From assembly GCA_015179045.1 (NCBI GenBank), contig WHUZ01000010.1:558001-622000 (forward strand): a stretch of DNA of 64,000 bases, read 5' to 3'. The translations under genes were made by a program, and so were the position numbers. Within the stretch, counting starts at the first letter, position 1, and every line of letters starts with the position of its first letter. This DNA is from Kalaharituber pfeilii (lineage: Eukaryota; Ascomycota; Pezizomycetes; Pezizales; Pezizaceae). The notes beneath the pieces are model-generated. The model was not told where the DNA came from, did not search any database, and worked only from the letters and a program-made list of their open reading frames with translations. This document shows, piece after piece, positions 20,937 through 32,498 of this stretch.

Positions 20937-23900
20937 ATGGACGCCTTCACAATCTCGACCGGAATTGCCAGCTTGCTCTCATTTGCTCTCGAGATCACAA
21001 AGATTCTAACGGAATACACCAGCCAAGTCCAATCTGCCCCGAAGGATGCTCAAACATTGCTAGTGGAGATCAATGCTTTGAGTCATGTTCTTCAACAGCT
21101 AACGGCATTTCTGAAAAAGGAAGACCGGAAGGTGATTTTTCAACCCACTTCAATCCTATGCAATGTTGTTGGTATCTGCAAGGGCAAAATCGAACATTTA
21201 TATTCAACCCTTGCTAAATTTCGGTCCGGAGGTTTCAAAGACCGACTCAGGTGGCCTTTTCATAAGCAAGAATACCTTGAGGTTACCTCAACCTTACATA
21301 ATTGTGCCCAAATAATCGAATTTTCGCGTACCATTGCGAATTGGTAAGCTTTATAGTATAAACTATTCTAAATCTAACTAATATTTAATAGTGAATTACT
21401 TTCACAAACCTCCGAAGAAGTAATGATGGCACTATCAGAGCGAAAAGAGAAGATCGACTCTCTGCTGCCATTATTGGATGCCTCCACTGCAGCAGCTGCT
21501 GAGATGAAGAAAATGAGCGCCAATATAGAAGAGGTTTTGGGACTTGTATCGAGAATTGATAAGTTAGCTATGGAGCTGCAGGAAATTAAGAGTGGGGTTC
21601 AGATTATACAGCAAAATATGGATGGTATGGAGTTTATAAATCTCTTTTGTTACTTGTTTGAATTTATGTGCATGTGCTAACTTCCGGCTTCTTCCCCTCA
21701 GCGGAGAATATAGAGAAACTTCTTGCCTGGTACTTGAGCCACAAAAACGCCATCAGGATGTCAAGAACAGCAGACTAGAGAATACAGGAAACTGGATTCT
21801 GCAGAGTAACGAATTTCAAAGATGGTTAAAAGGCCAACAAAACAGTGAAAGCAATCAGATTCTGGGCTGCTATGGTGAGCCAGGAGTCGGAGAGTCGGAA
21901 AGACCATTATTACGTAAGTATACATACTATTTCTACATCAGCGACTTTAATACTAAAGGAATATATAAAGCTCAATTGTTATCGACTACATCTCTGCCAA
22001 TCCAATAGGACAGCAAATGAGTGATATATATCTATACTGTGACTATCGAGACCAAAAAGAACAGAATTTGGTACACATTATTGGCAGTTTTGTCAAACAA
22101 TTAGTCTTGCAGCTTTTGTCCTCCGGAACTCAGTTACCTCCGTCAATTCATAATTACTTCAAATCCGCTAACGAGAGAAAAGAAAGTTTAGCTCTTGACA
22201 AAGCACTTTTGATGCTGAAACATCTTTTTGCAGAGCTGGATAAAATCTTCATTCTGCTTGACGCGCTGGATGAGTTACAGGACCAGACAAGATTGGATTT
22301 TCTCAAGGCAGTAAATGAGATTCTGCATTCACAGAGTTCCAGTTCGAAATACCAATCCACAAACCCGAATGTGCATTTATTCTTTACCACACGTCCACAT
22401 ATTCAAGACCAGGTTAATCATTGCCTGGGTAATGCTGGTACATTGAGAATAGTAGCTCAGGAGGAAGATATTCAGGCATACCTCAACTACCGCATTGATA
22501 GAGATACCAACGAGAACGGCGAAGATGCCATGAATAGTGAGCTCAAAAACGAAATACTGAAGCTGCTACCGACGAAAGCAGAGGGAATGTATGTTCAGTT
22601 CCAAAGCCTTACGTACCTTATATAAATATATCTAAACTTTGGTATCTAGGTTTTTGCTCTCGGTCTTGCACATCGACATGATCTTAGATGAGGTGACTGT
22701 GGCTATGAGAAGAAATGCTCTACACAGTTTACCTCCGGGTCTTCATACAGCATATGATGGAACCATACTGAGGATGCGGGACTCACAGAGTCAATCCCGA
22801 TACAACCTAGGCATGAGAGCACTCATGTGGACATACCTAGCTGAGTGACCATTGAAGGTGATAGAGCTCTGCCATGCACTCTCAGTAAATGATGGGGATA
22901 AGAGTCTGGATCGCAACAACATTCCCTCTGCAAACATAATACTGCGCTGTTCCTGTGGGCTAGTGACTATAGATGATGAAACGTCGACAGTTCGTCTGGT
23001 ACACTACACCCTTCAGGAGTATTTCAAATCCCACGATGAGAAATACTTTCCAACTGGCCATAACCAGATTGCAAGGACCTGTATTACCTACCTGGACTTC
23101 TCCGAACTAACTACGTACCATTGGACAGAATATAAGAACTTGCTAGGCAACTACTATCGTTCAGAAGATGTGCTAACGGACGACTACGCTTTGTTTAAGT
23201 ACGCATCTTCTCAATGGGGCCATCATGCGCGAGAGCAGTGTGATGAAACTACTTGCAATGTTGAGCTTTGGGTAGAAAGAGATGATTATTATTCCTTCGT
23301 AGAGAGAGTAGCCAAAGTAATACACCTATATACATAGAGCATGAGGTTGCTCTCGGGCCCTAACCACCCTTTATCACGGACCTCTCTGATATCCGACACC
23401 TCCGACACTCCGACATTACTGTAGATCTCTAACATGCAATCTTGCTGTTGCCATGCTTCAACGTAAATGCTGCCCAGCCCTTATAGAACTGGATTGCTAC
23501 TTCTGTCATTGGAGTACGAAATGCAGATTATCAAGCTTGTCTGCTGTTGCTTCGTTCGGAGTCGACAGCATCTTCCGCGGTCTACTGCAGATTTCGAATC
23601 CGAATGAGAAGGGTAGCTGCGGCGGCATGGCGTTGCTCTACGCTGCAGTACAGGGCCACGAAGCTATAGTCCGCTTGTTGCTTGAGCGAGCTGATGTGGA
23701 TGTCAATATGAAGGGAAGGCAATATGGAACCCCATTGCATTGTGCAGCCTCAAAAGGCCATGAGGCGATAGTCCGCTTATTGCTTGAGCGAGCTGATGTG
23801 GACGTCAATATGAAGGGAAGCGACGGTGAAAGCCCATTGTGGTATGCAGCCTCGAACGGCCATGAAGCGATAGTCCGCTTATTGCTTGAGCGAGCTGATG

Positions 23901-24910
23901 TGGACGTCAATATGATAAGACGCTACAATGAAACCCCATTGTTTGGTGCAGCCTCAAACGGCCATGAGGCGATAGTCCGCTGATTGCTTGAGCGAGCTGA
24001 TGTGGACGTCAATATGAAGGGAAGCGACGATGAAACCCCATTGTGGTGTGCAGCCTTAAACGGCTATGAGGCGATAGTCCGCTTATTGCTTGAGCGAGGT
24101 GATGTGGACGTCAATATGAAGGGAACCTTCAGTGGAACCCCATTGTGTTGTGCAGCCTCAAACAGCAATGAGGCGATAGTCCGCTTATTCCTTGAGCGAG
24201 CTGATGTGAACGTCAATAAAACAGGATCTGACGGTGAAACCCCATTGTGGTGTGCAGTCTTCAACGGCCATGAGGCAATAGTCCGCTTATTGCTTGAGCG
24301 AGCTGATGTGGACATCAATATGAAGGGATGCGACGATGAAACTCCATTGTGTTGTGCAGCCTTATACGGCCATGAGGCGATAGTCCGCTTATTTCTTGAG
24401 CGAGCTGATGTGGACGTCAATAGCTATAGTGGATCCCCATTGCGGCATGCAGCCTCTGGCGGCCATGAAGCGATAGTCCGCTTATTGCTTGAGCGAGCTG
24501 ATGTGGACGTCAATATGAAGGGATACGACGGTGAAACCTCATTGTTTTGTGCAGCCTCAAACGGCCATGAGGCGATAGTCCGCTTATTGCTTGAGCGAGC
24601 TGATGTGGACGTCAATATGGAGGAAAGCGACGGTGAAACCCCATTGTTGGGTGCAACCTTAAAAGGCCATGAGGCGATAGTCCGCTTGTTGCTCGAACGA
24701 CCAGACCTTGACATCAACTTCCCGGATACACATGGCAGGACACCTCTCTCTATAGCAATTGGCCGACAATACCTCCCAATAATTAAGTTGCTCCGTGATC
24801 GAGGTGCACAGTTAACCCCCTCGCCGACCACATCTTCCGTTAGTCAGAAGCGAAAACTGAGCGTTAGTGCCGACCAGGTGTCCCATAGGAGGTCGAAATC
24901 GCCTCGCTAG
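20937..24910 (+). pseudogene. Broken NLR-like gene, copy 2
   Basis: Collinear with the five exons of 7419-11178 (20937-21343, 21392-21624, 21702 onward, then the NACHT and ankyrin parts). Lesions: a 7-bp deletion near 21731, an 8-bp duplication in the Walker A region near 21893 (so the frame is not restored), a CGA to TGA nonsense change at 22846, a 176-bp solo LTR at 23259-23434, and a TTA to TGA nonsense change in ankyrin unit 4 at 23982. Twelve ankyrin units remain, with different variable residues from copy 1 and one unit shortened (VNSYSGSPL near 24420). The C-terminus retains a basic tail (SQKRKLS, RRSKSPR) that copy 1 lost. Partial products are possible but a full protein is not. Confidence 0.9.
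23259..23434. mobile_element. Solo LTR, 176 bp, inside the NLR pseudogene
   Basis: Begins TGTTGAGCTTTGG and ends GATCTCTAACA; flanked by perfect TGCAA (23254-23258, 23435-23439). Copy 1 has the empty site (ACTTGTAATCTTGCTG near 9743), so the insertion is younger than the duplication. Confidence 0.93.
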
Positions 24911-25374
24911 ACTCCAGTTCTATTTCAAAAATTGCCTATCAATACTTTCATACCCATGTCGTGCACGAAGGGGGGTGAATGGGACCGGATTCAGATGTTC
25001 GTAGGGGTAGGGGGGGGGAAGCTCTGAGAGAAGAGTGGTAGGGAGGAGAGGGTGGTCGCGTGTTTTGCTTCTGTTTCGATTGCTTGCTAGTTTACTTGCT
25101 TTTGTACTGCAATGTTATTTGTCCTTATCATAGTGCAGCAGCGTGATGAAGAAACAATTACGTCAGGAACGAAGGACAACACATGGAATATGTTACCACG
25201 TGCGAATTGTGAAGATACACCAGGCTACTTAACATTCGGGTTCGTCGAAACCTCTAACCTGAAGACACCATTTTGTATATCTTATTGTTCGTGCTTCGAT
25301 AGATACGACTGATACGACTTTTTGATATAAACCGGCCACTAACATTTATTTCTGGAACAAATTACCGGTAGTAT

Positions 25375-26030
25375 TTTTTTTTTTTTTATTTTTATGTCAT
25401 TAATCGCATGCCGCCCTAAGGGCTATGGCGATATCTAGTTACATATGAAATAAAAGGAAAGTTAGATATGAAAGTAGAAATCCCCGGAAACTCCTGTGTG
25501 AAGGAAAAGTGAGAATAACAATAAGGTGCCCGCGGCGCTCATTGGTAATGCGGGTGGCTCGAGCCAAGGGTCAGCATGTGCCGGGACCTTCCTATTTCCT
25601 TCCCCTGTCACCGCTCGTACACGCTCGTCCGCAACCACTTTTCCTCCGAGTGTCACTTTCGCAATTTCCCTCTGTGTCTCCAAAGTATACCACCACAGAA
25701 CTAGTCTTCTTGCCTTCCTCCACTAGGATTGATTTCCTCCGCAGCCATCTGATCCCTACAATCTTTCCAACCATCTTCTGACATTCCCCAAGTCTTTCCT
25801 CAGGGCTATGCCGTGGACGACAACGCTGTGTTTCGAGGTGGTGTTGTCGGGGAGGCTACCTATAAAAAAAACAATAAGCTATGCGTTTTCTGCGTATGGT
25901 GGTAAAGCGATTCACGAAGGAAAGAGATAGAGAGACAATTGAGCGAGTAGTTGCGAGAGATGGACACTTATATAGATGAATTGTAGACATACAAAGAAAG
26001 TAGTATAACACAAATGGTTAGCGAGACTGA
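25375..26030 (-). mobile_element. ORF1-only LINE-like element, duplicate of 11691-12360
   Basis: Same poly(T), ATCGC/GCGAT hairpin and ORF1 blocks. It differs from copy 1 by small indels in ORF1 (for example near 25606-25620 and a 20-bp loss near 25768), so its frame is broken in other places. Confidence 0.75.
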
Positions 26031-26090
26031 ACACAAAGTAATATCAGCACTGGGTAACAACAAGTGCGCGATAGCTAAAACAGATGAAAC

Positions 26091-26147
26091 CTTTTTTTTT
26101 TTTTTTTTCTCACGTGACCCCGCATGCAGCTGTTCGCCATGGCAGGG
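26091..26147 (-). mobile_element. 57-bp LINE family-A micro-insert
   Basis: The minus strand starts CCCTGCCATGGCGAACAGC, then GCATGCGGGGTCACGTGA and poly(A). Target duplication CAGATGAAAC at 26081-26090 and 26148-26157. The equivalent target in copy 1 was hit independently by the LINE at 12438-13009. Confidence 0.95.
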
Positions 26148-26440
26148 CAGATGAAACATATGAAACGAACTACATATATGAAACTGCAACACAGGTGCAA
26201 CAGATATGTATTTCAACAGCCTCGCTCAGACGTTGCAGCAAAGGTCATGGGCAAACCTGATGTGCTTCACATGTTCGAGTGTTTTGGTGCAGAGGTCAGA
26301 AGGGTTAGTATCTCTCTAAAAGTAGTCAAGGAAGAAATCACCAGCAGCAAGGTATTCTCTAGTAAGGTGATAGTGAACATCTCTATGCTTAGTCTTCTGG
26401 TGTTGCCCTAGATTGTTGAATATGTCAATGGAGGACGTAT

Positions 26441-27842
26441 TTTTTTTTTTTTTTTTTTTTTTTTATTATATCAGTACTCGCATGCCGCCCTAAGGGCTAT
26501 GGCGAGGTATTTAGTTACATAGGAAATAAAAGGAAATAAGACAATTAACATGTAGATGCCCACGGCTCTCTCTGGTGATGTTTTTTTTTTTTTTTTTTTT
26601 AATATCATTACTCGCTTGCCGCCCTGAGGGCTATGGCGAGGTTGTAGATACGTACAAAGATCGGAACACAGCAAGATCGGAAAAGAAATAGATGGAAGAA
26701 ATAAATAGAAGACATGAATCACTCCTCGAGCAGCTCCATCAATACGTTCATCGGGTCTTCTTCTCCTTTTCCCCTCCGGGAGGGTTTTCGCACGTCCCCC
26801 ATCCCCCCCGGCCACCTCTCCCGCCACACCCGACACTCCTCCATAACGTGTCTCGTCGTTTCTTCTCTCTCCACGCACCACGAGGCCCGCCAATCTCCCG
26901 GTCATGTGTCCGAGTCTCTCCAGTGGTCTGTATGACAGCTCCAGCCTGTTCCTCTCTTCTGCTCTCTCTTTCTTTGCTTTTTGTCTCATTCCCGCTTCTG
27001 TTGCCATCTCCGGCTCGTTTTGTAGCGCCGTCCCCACCCTGGCAGCGCGGTCCGCCGCCTCGTTCCCGGGTATGCCTTTGTGTCCTTTCACCCATAATAC
27101 GGCCAAGTCTCGGTCGCCCCTTTCCATCCTTCTCTCCCATGCCCTCCGGAGGAGGTTTGTCGCTCCGTCGTGTGTGGGGTCCCCCCGGGCTGCGGCCATC
27201 ATCCTTCCGATTGCGTGTTTCGAATCGGTCATGACCACGAGTTCCCCTTCCCCCTTGTCCATCGCTTCGCTTATCGCAACTATTTCCGCGTCGTTAACGG
27301 TGGCAAGTTCGCCCAGGTATGTCGACTCCTCCCGTCCTCCCTGGTGTCTCCCCGCTCCTGCTCTGCCTCTTCTCACGCTCCCATCCGTGTATACCGGGCC
27401 ACCCCTCGTCTGTGATATTGTCTATATGTCTTATCCACTCCGCCTGGTCCGCGTCCCGGTGAAGAGTCGGAAGAACCGCCAATGGTAGCTCCTCCTTGTG
27501 CTCCAACGTCCCCCTCAAGTATTCTGTCTCCTCCTCTTCCGTTCTGAGCCTCTCCTCTTGGAACCTCAAAGTTCTTGCCTCCACCCGGGTTGCTTCCCCT
27601 CTCACGAAAGTGTCTACCGATTCCAGGTTGGCCAGTCCCTCGACTACATCCCGCCTGGTGCCCCATGGGGCGCCTGTGATTCCTCGTGCCACTGTATACT
27701 GCCATTTCTCCAGCTCTCTCATCTTCTTCTCTCTCGGAGCCCCGTGTGCACTCTGGTGATGTGGGTGATGAAAAACCAGCAAAGGAAAATACATTGTGGG
27801 ACCCACAGCTCTCGCTAGTAGTGTGCGTAGTGCCAAAGTCAG
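26441..27842 (-). mobile_element. LINE-like 3' end, split by a later LINE
   Basis: Copy-2 counterpart of 13373-13570: poly(T), hairpin (GCCC/GGGC), first UTR hairpin up to 26580, then the LINE at 26581-27750, then the second UTR hairpin (27762-27842). Confidence 0.75.
26581..27750 (-). mobile_element. 5'-truncated LINE family B with frame-shifted ORF2
   Basis: Flanked by CTCTGGTGATG (26570-26580, 27751-27761). On the minus strand the first part (27750-27400) reads ELEKWQYTVARGITGAPWG and NLESVDTFVRGEA, the region after the reverse transcriptase palm. RNase H follows with all acidic motifs (VYTDGSV, TVNDAEIVAI, VMTDSKH, GNEAADRAA). A frame change lies near 27400. A second one plus a small internal loss near 26890 removes the start of the terminal Cys cluster; TTRHVMEECRVWRERWPGG continues in another frame. 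The hairpin has GCCC/GGGC arms and loop TCA. Confidence 0.9.
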
Positions 27843-28700
27843 CATGATTGGTCTTCCTACTTCCGTCCTCTGCCCTAATTATACTGTTCTACTCGTAACT
27901 ATCGTCCTCCGAGCCTCATTTTCCTGACCTTGGTAGTCTTCTCCAAGTAGACTACCGCTGAACTTGTCCTTTTTCCCTCGCCAATCAGTGTGTCCTTCTT
28001 CCTAAGCCAACGGATCCCTGTCGTCTAACCTAAATCCTTGTTGTCAGACTCCAACCATCTCCGGACCTTCCCTAAGTCCTTCCTCAGGGCTCTTCCGTGT
28101 ATGACGATGCCGGCTTTGGAGGTGGTGGTGGCATCGGGGGTGGATGGTGGGGGGGGCTGGGTCTTTTATGGGCGGGGGGGGTTTCTGGGTTTTTGGGTGG
28201 TCGCGGAGCCCGGGGTGGGCTCGGGGTTCGATGTTTTGGGTGGGGTGGGGGTGCCAGCATGGGTGCCGGCGGTGTGTGGGGTCCCAACCGTTGGCGCGGT
28301 GTCGTCTAACCTGCGCTTGAATGCATATGGGTCCTGAGCAGAGGCAGCTTTTTCCTTGCGCTTCCTGCTCTGGGTCGTGACCTCCGGTGTGGTCGCAGTC
28401 GCTACACGTGGCTCCTCCGAGTGTGTGGTGACCGTTGTGCTGAAGCCTAATTCTTTGGGGGTATGTCTCTCTTCCGAGGAACTGGTGGGCTCTACCGTGT
28501 CGACGGTGAAGAGTGGGCTGAAAGCCTAGGGCTTCGGGGGGGTGAGAGCGGCCGGTGGGAGGGGCTCGGCGGCTGGTGGGGGAGATGGGTCGGCAAGCCA
28601 GTCTGGGAGGGGGTGGTTCGGCCCCCTATCGGGTCTTGGCGTGTTGGCGACGGAGCGGCGACTTCCTCAAACTTCGCCCCACGGGGGAAACTTGGGGGAG
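27843..28700 (-). pseudogene. LINE ORF1 remnant, copy 2
   Basis: Counterpart of 14566-15725 without the solo LTR. Contains the same Pro-rich and poly-G/C stretches on the minus strand (28287-28084) and ends where the two duplication copies diverge near 28625-28700. Confidence 0.6.
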
Positions 28701-28859
28701 TGGGTATTTTGGAATGAAGATTAGATAGAAATACTCAGCGCGCTGAGTGCTTTCGGTCTATGTAGGTTTCGCTGGGGGGGGCGTTGTGGTTGCGGAGTCG
28801 CTTCCAAACGCTCGTCCTGAAGTAATTGAGTAAGCTAGAATATAATCAGATCCCCGACC

Positions 28860-29605
28860 ATATGTACAAATGTAAGCAAGTCACTGACTGACCTGTCTAG
28901 ATACTCGTATATATACTGACCATACTACTGGGTAGTACCAGTAATTCTACTTTTTGGTGCAACGGTTATTACAACAGGTACATACCTAGTATTCCTGCTG
29001 GGGTGGCGACTCTGGTTCCAAGGCGCTGTAGTGGGCGGTAGCTGAGCTGTAGTCTGTCTCGTTCCGTGGCCCTTCATAATTTTGCGAGCTGGCGAATGGG
29101 TAATAGGTATCTAGGTAATGTTCGCACCCGGTGTAAGTTCTGAGTCAGGTTTTCTGAGTGAGTCCAAGTTGAGCCGGTTTATTACACTATAAAACGTACT
29201 TGGCTCGGCTGTTGAGCGAGCTGGTATGAGTTGTATATACGGCGTGACTGAGTCGATGTGTAATATACAACTACTACTTGGTACTGAGCTGATGTGAGCC
29301 AAGTATGTATGTATGCTATAAAACTCAACACTGACTCAGCTTATACCAAATGCGAACACTACATCTGCCAGTGGGGGTTAATATATAGAGAGTCCGGGGC
29401 GTACTCTGCCTGCGGAGGAGTACTATCATAGCTTAGCATGCCATGATGATGGTGGCAGAGGGAAGCTGACTACTAGTACATGTAGCTATTGCAAACATAA
29501 GCAAGTCATTGACCAACTCGTCTGGATACTCCTATATATACTAGCTGTGCTACCGGATGATACCAGTAGTTCTACCTTTTGGTGCAATGGTTATTACAAT
29601 GGTCA
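28860..29605. repeat. Imperfect direct repeats of about 115-135 bp, 630 bp apart
   Basis: The segment from AAGCAAGTCACTGACTGACC (about 28873) to GGTGCAACGGTTATTACAA (about 28974) recurs from AAGCAAGTCATTGACCAACT (about 29499) to GGTGCAATGGTTATTACAA (about 29599). This could be a degenerate LTR pair of a very short retrotransposon, but no target duplication or internal coding region was found. A MITE (29118-29359) lies between the two repeats. Confidence 0.6.
29118..29359. mobile_element. 242-bp MITE, TA target
   Basis: Left end ATGTTCGCACCCGGTGTAAG and inverted right end GTGTTCGCATTTGGTATAAG, both continuing to TGAGTCAG, about 32 bp of terminal inverted repeat. TA at 29116-29117 and 29360-29361. 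Further inverted matches inside (TACTTGGCTC against GAGCCAAGTA). No coding capacity. Confidence 0.85.
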
Positions 29606-30758
29606 GGTAATAAACATAACAGGTAAATCCTTTGGCTTTCATTTGTTTTATTACCTCTAGAATTTGCACTCCTTCATCATCAAGAACTCCTTTCTCTATT
29701 GTGTCCACCGACATGGCTTCCTGTATATTAAAAGTGAATCGTTTTGCTGTACACAATCCAACTGTTTGCAAACATACGGTCTAAGTTGCGACCGAAACGT
29801 TTGCATTGCGGTCTTGGCTGAACAACCGGGGGACAAAAAGTCCCCAGACGCTCCCTGTGCGTCGCCAAGCAAATAGATAATTACAAGACGCCAGTCATCG
29901 TCTGGGCACGAGACTAAAGAATTATATATGATGGAAGAGAGTTCAAATATCGCAGGTGAGTACGTATAGAATCTGTATGGGACTGGTTTGGAACATGTTT
30001 TACTAGAAGTAACTGGCCTGAGACTCGTGCTCCTACTCCCATACCCCCTCCCCCAGCTCCCCCTCGCTTTTCATTGCCCCCCCCCCTGCTTCCCCCTCCA
30101 ACCAACTCAATTTCATAAAATTATAGCGTCACTCAAATACTCACCATACTGCACATAGTAATCATGGTACTATGCTGCCATCACACTTACTATACTTCAT
30201 GACATGCATGCAGATACATTCTCATCATGCTATATCGTTAACATGCTTCGATGCCGCCATGCTTGCTATAAATTGTGTATGTCACTATGCTATGCTGCTA
30301 CTACGCTTGCTTATACTTTTTGCTGCTATACTATCATGCTTGCTATAAATTGAGCAAGAGATTAGTAACAGTGATTTTGAGGTATTCAAGTGGTACAATT
30401 ACTATGCTGCTATATTATTAACATTGCTTCGTTCGAGGGGGGATGTGATGACAGGATGTAATTTTTCTTGGCTGAATAGCAGACTAGGTAGTATTACACC
30501 CCCCGGATGTGGGGTGTGAGGCGCGCTCGCGCTGCAGCAAGGGCTGGGAAAATTGACAGGAAATGCTCGGCCCTTTCAATGCATGACGTAGTTCAATTTT
30601 AGAGAGCACTGGAGGCAGAACTGTTTGCAGTCATGTGCTCTCATCTAATTCACTTCAGCTGGAGGGTTGGTCATCAGCTGTGGTTAAGTATGCTGTTTCT
30701 CAATTGTTGCCCTCGTAAATGATACATGACTTTAACGACTGACCACACTATGCTCAGG
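29606..30758. other. No gene assigned
   Basis: Contains a C-rich stretch (30045-30095) and a loose array of GCTTGCTATAAATTG-like and ATGCTGCTA-like motifs at 30160-30430. Short frames near 29550-29876 have no recognisable domain. The last 300 bp form the 3' flank of the Crinkler-like gene. Confidence 0.4.
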
Positions 30759-32205
30759 CTAAGGCTTATCTACAGTACCTGACTTCTCTGCAGATTTAAC
30801 TGACGACTTCACTCTTTTTGTCTTCTTCTGAATTTGTGATGCTTCCCCTGGCTTTTGTGCCTCACCCAACAGCCATACAATATGAGCAAGCACCTCTTTT
30901 ACCTGAGTTTCCATATACTGCTTATTGTATAGAACAATGACTGGTTCGGATAGCTTAAACAATGGCTTCCCCTCATCTTCCAGGGTGCATTCCATAAAAT
31001 ACCATTTGCATGCATCAGTAACAATTCCAAACACCTTGTCCACATCTTGCCCAGCATTGATTTCTTTCGCCTTGCGTTTACGGTCTGTCAAGGATGATTC
31101 CAGCTGTACAGATGCCTGCGCGATACCCTTCATAAAGTCATCCTTCTTAACTTCGACCACGCCAAGGATCCGTTCAGTCGAACGGCACTCTATTGCATAA
31201 TCAAGGTTGCCGTACCCATTGTGTCCCTCGACAGGCATTTCCGGTATAAGGATGAAGTTAGGTTTGTAAAACGAGACTCCGGAAGCTAGATAGCAGTAAG
31301 AATAAATAGACTTTGTCGCTTCGTATCCCTCGTCGAGGGGAGTAACCTCGTGACGAAGTTTTAGTTCAGCCATCAGGTGCTTAACAGCAACTGTAGCCTT
31401 ATTATTATTTAGATCAGCAGAACCACATGAGAAAGCAGGGAGCACATTAATGCCCGGCTTTCGCCTACTGCTAAGATCATAGAGCTCGCACACTTTGCGG
31501 AAGGTCCATTCATTAAAGGGCTTCGATGGCGTCTCAATAACTACAGTAAGCCTGAAGCTGCTTTTTGACACGGAGCGGTAGAGTATTTGACGGAGGTCAT
31601 GATCATTGCGAAGTGTGTGTTTTCCACTGAAATTTATTATGCTGAGTACTGCTCCATTATTCTCAAGTGCAGGTGTCTTAGACTCGGTACGTATGAAATC
31701 TTTAAAGTCGTCAAGAGTCGCGTGTTCGATATTCACGGTCCACTTGAAGCTCTTCGATCGTTTCGGAGTAACGATGACGTCGAACTCTGTAATGAAACAT
31801 GCAGGGTTAAAGAATTATTTCACTGACCTTAGGCTAGAAAAAGTACGTACCATGGAAAGACTTGGCTAGTTCGGAACTCATAGCAGGAGAGACCAGTGGA
31901 AGAAAGACAAAAAACCGAATGTTCTTAGCCAAAGACACAACTGGGGAATCCTGTCTCCCAACTCGCTCGAGAACTTTCATAAGATCATCCTTAGGATCGA
32001 GCTCCACTGCACTTTTAGGGTCTTCATCGTCATATGTAGCCTTGATAGTGAGGTCGGCAGCATCATAGTTATTCAATTTAATTGCTGCTTCCTTTTTGAT
32101 TGCTTTCTTGAGGTCGGCCACATCTTCACTTCCTTCCAGTGATACTTTGTCCCAGCTGCTTTCAGAGTTGATGATCTTGAACCAAGCTTTACTTGCAGTT
32201 GCCAT
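30759..32205 (-). CDS. Crinkler (CRN)-like protein with PD-(D/E)XK nuclease domain
   Basis: Two exons, complement 31851-32205 and 30759-31786, with a 64-nt GT-AG intron; 460 aa. Residues 1-105 look like a ubiquitin-fold header (WFKIINSESSWDKVSLEG, then DLKKAIKKEA). Residues about 118-205 contain FKWTVNIEHATLDDFKDFI, a block I associate with Crinkler-type proteins of fungi such as Rhizophagus. The C-terminal part carries a PD-(D/E)XK pattern: D314 (NLDYAIE), E330 and K332 (GVVEVKK), and Q342 (GIAQ). The tail is basic (KKTKRVKSS), a possible nuclear signal. No secretion signal is seen. In the published view of this superfamily, nuclease effectors act inside host or rival cells or in self/non-self conflict; whether this one is an effector is inference. 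The gene is intact and stands alone amid transposons. Confidence 0.82.
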
Positions 32206-32498
32206 GATGGTCTGTTAGTTGCTTTGACTGACTGATGGATAAATAGTTAAGAAGAGGAGGAGGATGCTCGCTAAGTGACTTATAAATGGAGTAGGCTGCT
32301 AGAAGGGAGTGGTGGTGAGGAGCTGGGATGAGACTAATGGGGAGGAGAGGGAGGAAGGGAGGGAGATAGGGGATCAGTAGGCGGATTTTGTAACGTAAGC
32401 AATTTGGGTAATTATTAATCATAGTTTCTGTAGCAACGAATTGTTTGTGGCTGGTGTAGCATGCAAAGTTCAATTAAATTAATGATTATAACCGAACT
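32206..32498. other. 5' flank of the Crinkler-like gene
   Basis: A pyrimidine-rich tract on the gene strand (32255-32385, mostly G/A as given) lies just upstream of the start codon, as is common in fungal promoters. No TATA box was identified with confidence. Confidence 0.4.

Larger units (their letters stand above)
18766..28625. repeat. Segmental duplication, copy 2 (about 9.9 kb)
   Basis: Direct, nearly identical copy of 5206-15725. Copy-specific changes: solo LTR at 23259-23434, micro-insert at 26091-26147, LINE at 26581-27750, two nonsense codons and several indels in the NLR-like gene. Substitutions between the copies do not show a marked C-to-T bias by eye. After about 28625 the copies diverge. 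Confidence 0.93.

Noticed and set aside
26692..27488. Long plus-strand frames
   Set aside because: Shadows of the minus-strand LINE ORF2, whose RNase H motifs are clear.
5206..28625. Repeat-induced point mutation as the cause of copy-2 decay
   Set aside because: By eye the differences are mixed substitutions, small indels and insertions, without a flood of CpA to TpA changes. A RIP index would be needed to exclude a weak effect.
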